DNA of 64,000 nucleotides, from contig NZ_CP122537.1 of NCBI RefSeq assembly GCF_029853695.1, forward strand, positions 930,001-994,000, given 5' to 3'. Shown here piece after piece: positions 1-7,576 of this stretch (position 1 is its first letter; each line of letters opens with the position of its first letter). The translations under genes and the position numbers were made by a program. This DNA comes from Jannaschia sp. GRR-S6-38 (GTDB lineage Bacteria > Pseudomonadota > Alphaproteobacteria > Rhodobacterales > Rhodobacteraceae). The notes beneath the pieces are model-generated. The model searched no databases, was not told where the DNA came from, and was given only the letters and a program-made list of their open reading frames with translations.

Positions 1-129
1 GACTGCCTCGAGCCCGCGGAGATCGGCGGAGGTGGCCAGCACGCGCGACTGGGACGCCTCCGACTGCGCCCGGGCCTGAGGGCCGCAGAGGACGGCGGCG
101 AGGGCGAGGAGGATCGCGAGGCGCAGCAT
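1..129 (-). CDS. Truncated exported protein, N-terminal 43 residues only
   Basis: Reading the reverse strand from an ATG at 129 gives an open frame that runs off the left edge. The first ~22 residues (MLRLAILLALAAVLCG...ARAQ) look like a Sec signal peptide with an A-x-A type cleavage site, so the product is probably periplasmic or secreted. It lies 55 bp after glcF on the same strand and may be read from the glc operon. The visible mature part ends in ...DLRGLEAV, which resembles the N-terminus of trypsin-like serine peptidases often annotated in Rhodobacterales. That family guess is weak because no catalytic motif is inside the window. Confidence 0.5.
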   Translation of the reverse strand, partial: MLRLAILLALAAVLCGPQARAQSEASQSRVLATSADLRGLEAV

Positions 130-184
130 GGGCGGAACTCCGGGAGAGGCTCCCCCCGGTGTCGCGCCGCAACGGGGCGATTTG

Positions 185-1588
185 TCAGCGCAAACGCGGC
201 ACCTCTGGGGCACGGGCGCGGCCCGGCTCGAAATCGGCGATGGCGGGCGGGATCGGCCCGCCGGTCGCCCAGTCCAGAAGCTCGACCGTGTGCACCACGG
301 GCACAGAGGCCGCGGAGCCGATCTGCATCATGCAGCCGATATTGCCCGCCGCGATCACGTCGGGCGCGCGTTCCTCGAGCGTGGCGACCTTGCGGGCCTT
401 AAGCTCCTTGGAGATCGCGGGCTGCATCAGGTTGTAGGTCCCCGCCGAGCCGCAGCACAGATGCGCGTCGCGCGGCTCGAGCACGGTGAAGCCCGCGCGC
501 TTCAGAAGGTCCTTCGGCGCGGCCTTGATCTGCTGGCCGTGCTGCAGCGAGCAGGCCGCGTGATAGGCGACCTGCATCGGGCCGGGGCCCTTGGCCTCGG
601 GCAGGCGCGCGGTGGGGATGCCGCCCACCCCGTCCTTCGCGGGCCGCGGCGGCGTCTCGAACGGGTGGTCCTTGGGCAGAAGCTCCAGCAGCACCTCCGA
701 GACGTCCTTCGCCAGCGCGCTCACCTTCGCGGCCTCTTCGGCCAGCGGGTCGGTCCGGAACATGTGGCCGTAATCCTTGACCGTCGTGCCGCAGCCGGAG
801 GTGTTGATCACGATGGCGTCCAGCCCCTCGCCCTCGGCCTCGCGCATCCAGGCGCGGATGTTGCGGGCGGCGAAATCGTGGCTTTCGGCGGTCTTGCCCA
901 TGTGATGGGTCAGCGCGCCGCAGCAGCCCGCGCCCTTGGCCACCACGACCTCCGCGCCAAGCCGGGTCAGCAGCCGGATCGTGGCGTCGTTGATATCGGT
1001 GTTCAGCGCCTTCTGCGCGCAGCCCGTCATCAGCGCGACGCGCATCTTCCGCTCGGTCGCGGGAAAGACCTGCGGGTCGTCGTTGCGGCTGACCGGCGGG
1101 ACCCGCTTCGGCGCCATCTCGAGCATCGCCTTCAGCCGCGCGTCGGGCATCAGGAAGGCGAAGGGCCGCCCGATCTTGGCGCCCAGCAGCGCCAGCCGGA
1201 AGCGGCCGGGATAGGGCAGGATCCGCGCCAGCGTCCAGCGCAGCAGCCGCTCGAAAACGGGGCGCTTGTAGGTCTTCTCGATATGCTCGCGCGCGTGATC
1301 GACGAGATGCATGTAATGCACGCCCGAGGGGCAGGTCGTCATGCAGGCCAGGCAGGACAGGCAGCGGTCGATATGCTTGACCGTCTTGGCATCCGCCGGA
1401 CGGTCGTTCTCCAACATGTCCTTGATCAGGTAGATGCGGCCCCGCGGACTGTCAAGCTCGTCGCCCAGCACCTGGTAGGTCGGGCAGGTCGCGGTGCAGA
1501 AGCCGCAATGCACGCAGCTTCGCAGGATCTCGTTGCTGCGCGCGATGGCCGGATCGGCCAGCTGTTCGGCGGTGAAGTTGGTCTGCAT
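185..1588 (-). CDS. glcF: Glycolate oxidase iron-sulfur subunit GlcF
   Basis: A 467-residue Fe-S subunit of the membrane-associated glycolate oxidase GlcDEF, which passes electrons from glycolate oxidation toward the respiratory chain. Two CxxCxxCxxxCP clusters are visible, at Cys25-28-31-35 and Cys76-79-82-86, typical of two 4Fe-4S centres. Two later CCG motifs (GCCGAL and CCGSAG) are the heterodisulfide-reductase-type cysteine signatures of the family. I start at MQTNFTAEQL, because the longer frame upstream is inside glcE. Only one base separates the glcE stop from this start, so the two are translationally linked. Confidence 0.97.
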   Translation of the reverse strand: MQTNFTAEQLADPAIARSNEILRSCVHCGFCTATCPTYQVLGDELDSPRGRIYLIKDMLENDRPADAKTVKHIDRCLSCLACMTTCPSGVHYMHLVDHAREHIEKTYKRPVFERLLRWTLARILPYPGRFRLALLGAKIGRPFAFLMPDARLKAMLEMAPKRVPPVSRNDDPQVFPATERKMRVALMTGCAQKALNTDINDATIRLLTRLGAEVVVAKGAGCCGALTHHMGKTAESHDFAARNIRAWMREAEGEGLDAIVINTSGCGTTVKDYGHMFRTDPLAEEAAKVSALAKDVSEVLLELLPKDHPFETPPRPAKDGVGGIPTARLPEAKGPGPMQVAYHAACSLQHGQQIKAAPKDLLKRAGFTVLEPRDAHLCCGSAGTYNLMQPAISKELKARKVATLEERAPDVIAAGNIGCMMQIGSAASVPVVHTVELLDWATGGPIPPAIADFEPGRARAPEVPRLR

Positions 1589-1589
1589 G

Positions 1590-2708
1590 TCAGGCGGTCC
1601 CCCGGAACAGGCCTTTGGGGTCGAATTTCTCGCGGATCGCACCCTCCAGCGCGGCGACGGGCGCGGGCTGCTGCGGCCGGGCGCCGGGGCCTTCGCCGCG
1701 CATCCGCGTGGCGTGGCCCGCGAAATCCGCCAGCCGAGCGCGCAGGTCGGTGCCGGCGGGCAGGCCGACCCAGATCAGCCCGCCGCCCCAGTCCAGAAGC
1801 AGGCGGTCGCTGCCGGTCCGGGCGGCCAGCTCGGCGGCGTGGCTCGGGCGGCAATGGATGCGCCAGACATCCTCGTCGGTGCCCGCGAACATCGCGGCGT
1901 CGCGGATCCAGGCCCAGCCGGTCTGCACCCCTGGCCCGCCTTCGGCGCCGCTGCGCGTCTCGATCTCGGCCGGGCCGAACGGGGCCATCAGGTCGCGCAG
2001 CGCCCCGGCGCGGTAGGCGACCGACGCGGCCAGACCCTCGACCCGCAGCATGGTGACCGGCGCGCCGTCGAGGCCCACCGGCACATGCGCCGCGCCGCTG
2101 ACCTCGTAGGGCGAGCCCAGCGCCCGCGACATGGCGGCGACGGCCTGCGGCAGGTCCAGCCCCGCGACCAGCACGCAGGCCGCATCCTCCGCGGCGGGCA
2201 GCACCTTGAAGGCCACCTCGGTCAGCACGCCAAGACTGCCGCGCGAGCCCGCCAGCAGCTTCACGAGATCGTACCCGGTGACGTTCTTCATCACCCGGCC
2301 GCCGTTCTTGACGACCGTTCCCGTGCCGTCGACGAAGCGCACGCCGATCAGGCTGTCGCGGCAGGCCCCGGCCTGCACCCGGCGCGGGCCCGAGACGTTC
2401 ATCGCCACCGCGCCGCCGATCGTCGGCGCGCCCTCGGTACCCAGAAGCGTGCGGTAATCCATCGGCTCGAAGGGCAGGCGCTGGTTCTCGGCGGCGAGCG
2501 CGGCCTCGATCTCGGCCATGGGCGTGCCCGCGCGGGCCACCAGCGTCAGCGCGCCCGGCTCGTAGAGCGTGATGCCGGACAGGCCCGCGGTGCTCAGCGC
2601 CTCGCCGTCGCCGGGGTGGTGGCGCGTCGCGCCGCCCCGCACGGCCACGGGCGCGTTCGCGCCGCGGATGATCTCGGCGAGGTGGTCCTCGGTCTGGGGT
2701 GTCAGCAC
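1590..2708 (-). CDS. glcE: Glycolate oxidase FAD-binding subunit GlcE
   Basis: A 372-residue FAD-binding (PCMH-type) subunit of glycolate oxidase. It shows the family's N-terminal AVRGGATRHHPG segment, which contacts the FAD pyrophosphate, and the central GPRRVQAGACRDSLIG and KNVTGYDLVKL motifs that GlcE shares with GlcD. The start is a GTG at 2708 (VLTPQTEDHL), preceded by AGGAAGG. Longer upstream frames add only non-homologous, arginine-rich sequence. It lies 65 bp after glcD and one base before glcF. GlcE is known to be required together with GlcD and GlcF for activity. Confidence 0.95.
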   Translation of the reverse strand: MLTPQTEDHLAEIIRGANAPVAVRGGATRHHPGDGEALSTAGLSGITLYEPGALTLVARAGTPMAEIEAALAAENQRLPFEPMDYRTLLGTEGAPTIGGAVAMNVSGPRRVQAGACRDSLIGVRFVDGTGTVVKNGGRVMKNVTGYDLVKLLAGSRGSLGVLTEVAFKVLPAAEDAACVLVAGLDLPQAVAAMSRALGSPYEVSGAAHVPVGLDGAPVTMLRVEGLAASVAYRAGALRDLMAPFGPAEIETRSGAEGGPGVQTGWAWIRDAAMFAGTDEDVWRIHCRPSHAAELAARTGSDRLLLDWGGGLIWVGLPAGTDLRARLADFAGHATRMRGEGPGARPQQPAPVAALEGAIREKFDPKGLFRGTA

Positions 2709-2773
2709 GTCCCTGCCCTTCCTGTCGGCCTCGTTGCGCCCAGCCCGGGGCGCGATCCGGTCTGGCGGGGGCC

Positions 2774-4204
2774 TCAGCCCCGGCGCGCCTCGGTGACGTC
2801 CAGCGGGAAGACCTTGGCCGGGTTGAGCAGCCATTTCGGGTCGAAGGCGTCCTTCACGCGCATCTGCGCCTCCATGTCGGCGCCCGTGAACTGGTCGTGC
2901 ATCAGGTCGCGCTTCTCGATGCCCACGCCATGCTCGCCGGTCAGGCAGCCGCCCACCTCGACGCAGAGCCGCAGGATGTCGGCGCCCATCTGCTCAACCA
3001 GTTCCAGGTCGCCGGGCTTGTTGGCGTCATACATGATCAGCGGGTGCATGTTGCCGTCGCCGGCGTGGAACACGTTGCCGACGCGCAGCCCGTATTGCTT
3101 GGTCAGGTCGGCAATGCCCTTCAGGACGCGCGGCAGCTCCGAAACCGGGATCGTGCCGTCGAGGCACATGTAATCGGCCACCTGCCCCGTCGCCCCGAAG
3201 GCCGATTTCCGGCCCAGCCAGATCTTCGCGCTCTCCTCCTCCGAGCCCGAGCGGCGCAACTCGACCGGGTCGTGCTTGCGGGCGATGGCTTCGATCAGGC
3301 TGAGCTGCTCCTCGATCTCGTCCTCCGAGCCCTCGACCTCAACGATCAGCAGCGCCTCGCAATCGGGATAGCCCGCCTTGGCGTAATCCTCGGTGATGCG
3401 GATGATCGGGCGGTCCATGAACTCGATCGCCACGGGCAGCACGCCCGCCTTGATGATGTCGGCCACGCAGGCGCCCGCGACCTCGTTCGAATCGAAGCCC
3501 ATCAGGACCGGGCGCGCGCCCTCGGGCTTCGGCAGGATGCGCAGCGTCGCCTCGGTCACGACGCCGAGCTGCCCTTCCGAGCCGCAGATGACGCCCAGCA
3601 GGTCGAGCCCGCCCGAATCCATATGCGCGCCGCCGATCTCGACCACGGTGCCGTCCATCTGCACCAGCGTGACGCCCAGCAGGTTGTTGGTGGTGACGCC
3701 GTATTTCAGGCAATGCGCCCCGCCCGAATTCATCGCGATATTGCCGGCGATGGCGCAGGCCAGCTGGCTGGAGGGGTCGGGCGCGTAGAAGAAGCCGTCG
3801 GCCTCGACCGCGCCGGTCACCGACAGGTTGGTCCGCCCGGTCTGCACCCGGATGATGCGATCGTCGTAATCGACCTCGAGCACGTCGGTCAGGCGCGCCA
3901 CGCCGAGGATCACCGAGTCGGCCGTCGGAAGCGCCCCGCCCGCAAGCGACGTGCCCGAGCCGCGTGGCACGACCGGCACGCCCATGTCGTGGCAGATCGC
4001 CAGAACCTTGCTGACTTCCTCGGTGCTCCGCGGCAGAACGGCCGCCAGCGGCGGACAGCGATAGGCGGTCAGCGCATCGCATTCATAGGCGCGCGTTTCC
4101 GCCTCGGCATGGATCACCGCGTCTTCCGGCAGGACGGTGAGCAGGCGGGAGACGAGTTCGGCTTTCCGGTCGAGGACGAACGGATTGGCTTTGGGCATTT
4201 CCAT
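2774..4204 (-). CDS. glcD: Glycolate oxidase catalytic FAD subunit GlcD
   Basis: A 476-residue FAD-linked oxidase that oxidises glycolate (and usually D-lactate) to glyoxylate. The PCMH FAD-binding part carries VVPRGSGTSLAGGA and CAIAGNIAMNSGGAHCLKYG. The C-terminal FAD-oxidase domain ends in the HAGDGNMHP and GEHGVGIEKR signatures. The ATG at 4204 (MEMPKANPF) follows GGAGG at good spacing, so the 13 extra residues upstream are discarded. First gene of a reverse-strand glcDEF operon, with an AT-rich inverted repeat just upstream that may be its operator and promoter. glcG/glcB-like genes are not seen next to it. Confidence 0.97.
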   Translation of the reverse strand: MEMPKANPFVLDRKAELVSRLLTVLPEDAVIHAEAETRAYECDALTAYRCPPLAAVLPRSTEEVSKVLAICHDMGVPVVPRGSGTSLAGGALPTADSVILGVARLTDVLEVDYDDRIIRVQTGRTNLSVTGAVEADGFFYAPDPSSQLACAIAGNIAMNSGGAHCLKYGVTTNNLLGVTLVQMDGTVVEIGGAHMDSGGLDLLGVICGSEGQLGVVTEATLRILPKPEGARPVLMGFDSNEVAGACVADIIKAGVLPVAIEFMDRPIIRITEDYAKAGYPDCEALLIVEVEGSEDEIEEQLSLIEAIARKHDPVELRRSGSEEESAKIWLGRKSAFGATGQVADYMCLDGTIPVSELPRVLKGIADLTKQYGLRVGNVFHAGDGNMHPLIMYDANKPGDLELVEQMGADILRLCVEVGGCLTGEHGVGIEKRDLMHDQFTGADMEAQMRVKDAFDPKWLLNPAKVFPLDVTEARRG

Positions 4205-4221
4205 GGGCGGCACCTCCGAGG

Positions 4222-4244
4222 ATTGGTAAAATATATTGACCAAT
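4222..4244. promoter_or_regulatory. AT-rich inverted repeat upstream of glcD, candidate operator/promoter
   Basis: ATTGGT (4222-4227) and ACCAAT (4239-4244) form a perfect 6-bp inverted repeat around AAAATATATTG, an AT island in otherwise GC-rich DNA. It lies 18 bp before the glcD start and 43 bp before the divergent DUF599 gene. TTGGT...ACCAA half-sites are characteristic of FCD-type GntR regulators such as those controlling glycolate or lactate oxidation, but their usual spacer is about 3 bp rather than 11. The operator role is therefore an inference. No regulator gene is adjacent. Confidence 0.45.
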
Positions 4245-4286
4245 TCTGCGAAAGTAAAGCGCGCAGGGCTTTGCTAGAGACGCGAC

Positions 4287-4976
4287 ATGATGCCCTCCGT
4301 CCTGTCCGCCTTTTCCGCCCTCGACACCCTCGCCGTCCTGCTCCTGCTCGGGGCCTGGGGCGGGGTCGGATGGGCGATCGAGAACCCGCCCGCGGGGCGG
4401 CCCTCGGTCTCGACGCTGATGCATCGCTACCGGCGCGACTGGATGTCGGAGATGATCACCCGCCAGCCGCGGATCTTCGACGCCTCGATCCTGGCCACGC
4501 TGCGGCAGGGCACGACCTTCCTGGCCTCGGGCGCGATGATCGCGGTGGGCGGGGTGCTGGCGCTGGCGGGCAATGTCGAGCGGCTGGACGACGCGGTGAT
4601 GGGGATCGGCGTCGCGGGGCAGCCGGCGGCGTTCTGGCAGGGCAAGCTCGCGCTCGTCGCGCTGCTGCTCACGGTCGCTCTCTTCAAGTTCATCTGGTCC
4701 AACCGGCTCTTCGGCTATTGTGCCGTGGTCATGGCCGCCGTTCCCAACGACCCCCAGGACCGCCACGCGGTCCCGCGTGCCGCGCAGGCGGCCGAGATCA
4801 ACATCCGTGCGGCGATCAATTTTAACCGCGGGCTGCGGACGCTCTATTTCGCCTTCGCGGCGCTGACCTGGCTGATCGGGCCCTGGGCGCTGATGATCGG
4901 CACCGCCGGGACGGCCTGGGTGCTGATCGCGCGCGAGTTCACCTCGCAGTCGCGCGGCCTGCTGATGGAGGATTGA
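4287..4976 (+). CDS. DUF599 family integral membrane protein
   Basis: A 229-residue protein with hydrophobic segments near residues 12-30, 78-96, 118-140 and 185-222, separated by polar, arginine-rich loops. The layout and the YRRDWM and NRGLR-type motifs fit the DUF599 family of bacterial inner-membrane proteins, whose function is unknown. It is divergent from glcD. The stop is followed after 3 bp by the next gene, so the two form a likely two-gene unit. The frame begins ATG-ATG, and either could start translation. Confidence 0.8.
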   Translation: MMPSVLSAFSALDTLAVLLLLGAWGGVGWAIENPPAGRPSVSTLMHRYRRDWMSEMITRQPRIFDASILATLRQGTTFLASGAMIAVGGVLALAGNVERLDDAVMGIGVAGQPAAFWQGKLALVALLLTVALFKFIWSNRLFGYCAVVMAAVPNDPQDRHAVPRAAQAAEINIRAAINFNRGLRTLYFAFAALTWLIGPWALMIGTAGTAWVLIAREFTSQSRGLLMED

Positions 4977-4979
4977 AAG

Positions 4980-5324
4980 ATGCGCCTGTCGCTTGCCCTG
5001 ATCTGCCTCGCCGCCCCGGCCCTCGCCGGGCCGCCCGTGGTCGAGGATGCCCGCGCCAGCCGCAGCGGCGAGAGCTGGCGCTTCGACGTCACGATCCGCC
5101 ATGCCGATACCGGCTGGGACCATTATGCCGATGGCTGGACGGTGCTGGCGCCCGACGGGACGGAGCTGGGCCATCGCGAGCTTCTGCACCCGCATGTCGC
5201 GGAGCAGCCCTTCACGCGCTCGCTTTCGGGCGTGGCGATCCCGGCGGGCGTGACCGAGGTCCTGATCCGTCCGCATGACAGCGTGCACGGGCCCGGCGCG
5301 GATTTCGTCCTACCGCTTCCCTGA
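4980..5324 (+). CDS. Small exported protein of unknown function
   Basis: A 114-residue protein with a short signal peptide (MRLSLALICLAAPALAG). The mature part is mainly beta-strand-like and rich in histidine and aspartate (WDHYADGW, LGHRELLHPH), resembling small periplasmic domains of the Ig or FlgD type. I do not recognise a named family. The ATG is 3 bp after the DUF599 stop, which argues for co-transcription. Its 3' end converges on trpA with a hairpin between. Confidence 0.65.
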   Translation: MRLSLALICLAAPALAGPPVVEDARASRSGESWRFDVTIRHADTGWDHYADGWTVLAPDGTELGHRELLHPHVAEQPFTRSLSGVAIPAGVTEVLIRPHDSVHGPGADFVLPLP

Positions 5325-5335
5325 CCGCGGAAGGG

Positions 5336-5357
5336 CGACTTTTCGACCGAAAAATCG
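5336..5357. terminator. Candidate bidirectional terminator between convergent genes
   Basis: CGACTTTTCG (5336-5345) and CGAAAAATCG (5348-5357) form a 10-bp stem with one mismatch and a two-base loop, in the 37-bp gap between the convergent small exported-protein gene and trpA. The T and A runs sit inside the stem rather than after it, so termination is plausible but unproven. Confidence 0.4.
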
Positions 5358-5361
5358 GGGC

Positions 5362-6156
5362 TTAGCCCGCGCGATGCGCGCCGTCCGCGAGCGATTTCAC
5401 ATAGGCCAGAACGTCCGTCACGCTGTCGCCGCGGCCGATGCGCTCGACGATGGCGGAGCCGACGACGCAGCCATCGGCCACGGCCGCGATCTCCTCGGCG
5501 GCGTCGGGGGTCTTGATGCCGAAGCCCACGATGACCGGCAGGTCGGTCGAGCGCTTGATCCGCGCGACCTCGGGGCCGACGGCCTCGGCGCTGGCCGACC
5601 CCGCGCCGGTGATACCGGTGATCGAGACGTAATAGACGAAGCCCGAGGTGTTCTGCAGCACCTTGGGCAGGCGCTTGTCGTCGGTCGTGGGCGTGGCGAG
5701 GCGGATGAAGTTCAGGCCCGCGGCCTGCGCCGGCAGGCAGAGCTCGGCATCCTCCTCGGGCGGCAGGTCGACGATGATGAGCCCGTCCACCCCGGCCTCG
5801 CGCGCCTGTTCGAGAAACCGGTCCACGCCGCGCGAATAGATCGGGTTGTAATAGCCCATCATCACCACCGGAGTGGTGTCGTCCTCGGCCCGGAGCTGGC
5901 GGACGATGTCGAGCGTGCCGTCGAGCGTCATGCCCCCTTCGAGCGCGCGCTGGCCGGCAAGCTGGATCGTCGCGCCGTCGGCCATCGGGTCGGTGAAGGG
6001 CAGGCCCAGCTCGATGATGTCCACCCCCGCGCCGGGCAGGCCACGGACGATCTGCGCCGCCGTTTCGGCATCGGGATCGCCGGACATGACATAGGCGACG
6101 AAGGCCTTGCGGTTCTCGGCCCGGAGCCGGGCGAAGGTGTCGTCGATGCGGGTCAT
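5362..6156 (-). CDS. trpA: Tryptophan synthase alpha chain TrpA
   Basis: A 264-residue TIM-barrel enzyme that cleaves indole-3-glycerol phosphate to indole and glyceraldehyde 3-phosphate, partnering TrpB. The catalytic Glu49 (in [12 protein letters not shown]) and Asp60 (in MADGATIQ) fall at exactly the positions used in the enterobacterial enzyme. The phosphate-binding GFGIK and GSAIV segments are present near the C-terminus. The start at MTRIDDTF is set by homology length. trpB is not adjacent in this window, so trpA is apparently separated from the rest of the pathway or lies at the edge of an operon led by the 341-bp upstream region. Confidence 0.96.
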   Translation of the reverse strand: MTRIDDTFARLRAENRKAFVAYVMSGDPDAETAAQIVRGLPGAGVDIIELGLPFTDPMADGATIQLAGQRALEGGMTLDGTLDIVRQLRAEDDTTPVVMMGYYNPIYSRGVDRFLEQAREAGVDGLIIVDLPPEEDAELCLPAQAAGLNFIRLATPTTDDKRLPKVLQNTSGFVYYVSITGITGAGSASAEAVGPEVARIKRSTDLPVIVGFGIKTPDAAEEIAAVADGCVVGSAIVERIGRGDSVTDVLAYVKSLADGAHRAG

Positions 6157-6245
6157 GCGGGGCCTTTCCTTGGACGTGGGCGGAGGGGTGCCCGAGGGCG
6201 CGGGCGAGGTCAATGCGCGCGCGGGGCGTTAACGGGCCGTTCAGG

Positions 6246-6274
6246 CGGATCGGTCCGGTTTGCGGACCAATCCG
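6246..6274. repeat. 12-bp inverted repeat upstream of trpA
   Basis: CGGATCGGTCCG (6246-6257) and CGGACCAATCCG (6263-6274) pair with one mismatch around a GTTTG loop, about 90 bp upstream of the trpA start on its strand. No T-run follows on either strand, so it is more likely an operator or a leader hairpin than a terminator. I see no short Trp-rich leader ORF beside it, so classic attenuation is not supported. Confidence 0.5.
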
Positions 6275-6288
6275 GCGCGGCGCGCGAT

Positions 6289-6321
6289 GGGTGATCTGCG
6301 GGTGATCTACGGGTGATCTGT
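6289..6321. repeat. Three tandem 11-bp repeats (GGGTGATCTNN)
   Basis: GGGTGATCTGC, GGGTGATCTAC and GGGTGATCTGT follow one another without spacers at 6289-6299, 6300-6310 and 6311-6321. The core GGGTGATCT is invariant and only the last two bases vary. The ~11-bp period would put each copy on one helical face, as in iterated protein-binding sites. A short slippage-type expansion is equally possible. Confidence 0.75.
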
Positions 6322-6497
6322 GTCGGACGTGGATTTCTTCGCGGCGATGATCCGGGGCGTTGGTCAGGTTTCCGACCGTCGGGGCCGGCGCCGCTTGTCC
6401 CGGTCCGACCGGCGGGACGGCCGGTGCGCCGCCCGGACGACGTGATAGACCGCCTCGGGACTGGACGCGGCAGGCCGCCGCACCCATGTAGGACGCC

Positions 6498-6683
6498 ATG
6501 AATTATCTCTTCGCCATCCTGCTGCCGCCGCTCTCGATCCTGCTGGCCGGCCGTCCGATCCTCGCTATCGTGACCTTCCTGATCTGGATCCCCGCGCTGA
6601 TCTTCTCGGGCGGGCTGACCCACCCGATGTTCATCCTGCTCGCGTGGTTCATCATCTTCGAGGGCCGCAACAAGCGCGCCTGA
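6498..6683 (+). CDS. Small two-helix membrane protein, YqaE/Pmp3-like
   Basis: A 61-residue protein made of two hydrophobic helices (about residues 3-36 and 40-56) and a short basic tail (EGRNKRA). The N-terminal AILLPPLSILLAG pattern resembles the YqaE/Pmp3 family of small membrane proteolipids that affect membrane potential or stress tolerance. The usual GWIPG turn is replaced by WIPALI, so membership is probable rather than certain. It stands alone between two long non-coding gaps. Confidence 0.6.
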   Translation: MNYLFAILLPPLSILLAGRPILAIVTFLIWIPALIFSGGLTHPMFILLAWFIIFEGRNKRA

Positions 6684-6994
6684 CGCGGCGCGGCTCCGGG
6701 CTGGCCGGATCTTGGTCGGCCGGATCTTGCCGCAACGCGCCGCGCCGGAGGCCCGGGCCAACCGGATCCTTGCCTCGGAGCGGCAACGGCCCGACTATGG
6801 GACCAGGGAGATGAGGCGCTTGGGGAGGCCGCGCCGCAAGAGGCCCGTCCGCATGCGGACGCCCCCCAGGCATGTCAGCAGATCACGCGCCGCCCGCCCG
6901 TCCCGTCAGGGGACGCGGGGCGCGCCCGCACGATGCCGGCCGGAGGCAAGCGGCCCGGCCACGACATGGAGACGGATCGAGAGACGACAGCCGG
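6684..6994. other. Non-coding gap with a short tandem duplication
   Basis: This 311-bp gap precedes the BLUF gene. GGCCGGATCTTG occurs twice, at 6703-6714 and 6718-6729 (15-bp period), just after the small membrane-protein gene. The flanking GC-rich bases (GCGGCGCGGC and GCGCCGCGCC) could fold into a hairpin around them. I see no gene here; overlapping frames are arginine/proline-rich and have no start near a ribosome-binding site. Confidence 0.45.
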
Positions 6995-7438
6995 ATGGAC
7001 TATCTCATCTACAAAAGCACGGCCCTGGTGGCGCCCGACTCGGCGGCGTGTCGCGATATCGTCACCGTGTCGCAGCGGAACAACGCAGGCTTCGGGCTGA
7101 CGGGATTCCTGCATGCCGAGCCGGGGCTGTTCATCCAGTACCTGGAGGGCCCGGCGAAACCGCTCTGGGCGCTCTACGAGCGGCTGCACCTCGACCCCCG
7201 CCACAGGGATCTGCGGCTGCTCGGCCGGGGCCATCTGGACCGGCGCCGGTTCGTGGACTGGCGCATGGGCTACTCGGACGAGCAGGTGCTGTCGTTCGCC
7301 GATTTCAAGGCGCAGGTCTCGGTCCCCGGGCCGGCCGCGGACGCGCCCCGGGACGAGGCGATCTATTTCCTGAAGGTGGCCTGCGCGCGGATCGATATCG
7401 GCATCGTCGAGGCGCCGCTCGTCGCGCCCGACCTGTAG
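6995..7438 (+). CDS. BLUF-domain blue-light photoreceptor
   Basis: A 147-residue single-domain BLUF protein that senses blue light through FAD. The residues known to matter in AppA (Tyr21, Asn45, Gln63, Trp104, Met106) map with identical spacing to Tyr6, Asn30, Gln48, Trp89 and Met91 here, in YKS, SQRNN, IQYLEGP and DWRMG. The BLUF fold fills residues 1-95 and a ~50-residue helical cap follows. There is no output domain, so it should act by protein-protein contact. The start at MDYLIYKS is fixed by the domain edge; the extra upstream frame is junk. No partner gene is obvious, as ychF is next. Confidence 0.93.
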   Translation: MDYLIYKSTALVAPDSAACRDIVTVSQRNNAGFGLTGFLHAEPGLFIQYLEGPAKPLWALYERLHLDPRHRDLRLLGRGHLDRRRFVDWRMGYSDEQVLSFADFKAQVSVPGPAADAPRDEAIYFLKVACARIDIGIVEAPLVAPDL

Positions 7439-7576
7439 CGCCGCGCGGCCGGGCCCCGCGCCGGGCCTTCCGCGGCGACGGCGCTCCCGCCCTGCCCTCC
7501 CCTCCAGCCAGCCCGCCTTGTTTCCGGGCGGCCCCGCGCGTAAGTGCCCCGGCGACGCGCGACGTGGAGGGCGAGC

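Larger units (their letters stand above)
6157..6497. other. Non-coding stretch upstream of trpA with an inverted repeat and tandem repeats
   Basis: This 341-bp gap between the trpA start and the small membrane-protein gene has no convincing ORF. It holds the inverted repeat at 6246-6274 and the triple 11-bp repeat at 6289-6321, listed separately. It should contain the trpA promoter on the reverse strand and the promoter of the next gene on the forward strand. Confidence 0.5.

Noticed and set aside
128..4825. Long forward frames (642, 559 and 708 residues) across the glc operon
   Set aside because: They are antisense shadows of glcF, glcE and glcD created by high GC and codon bias; they have no domains, and glcDEF is certain on the other strand.
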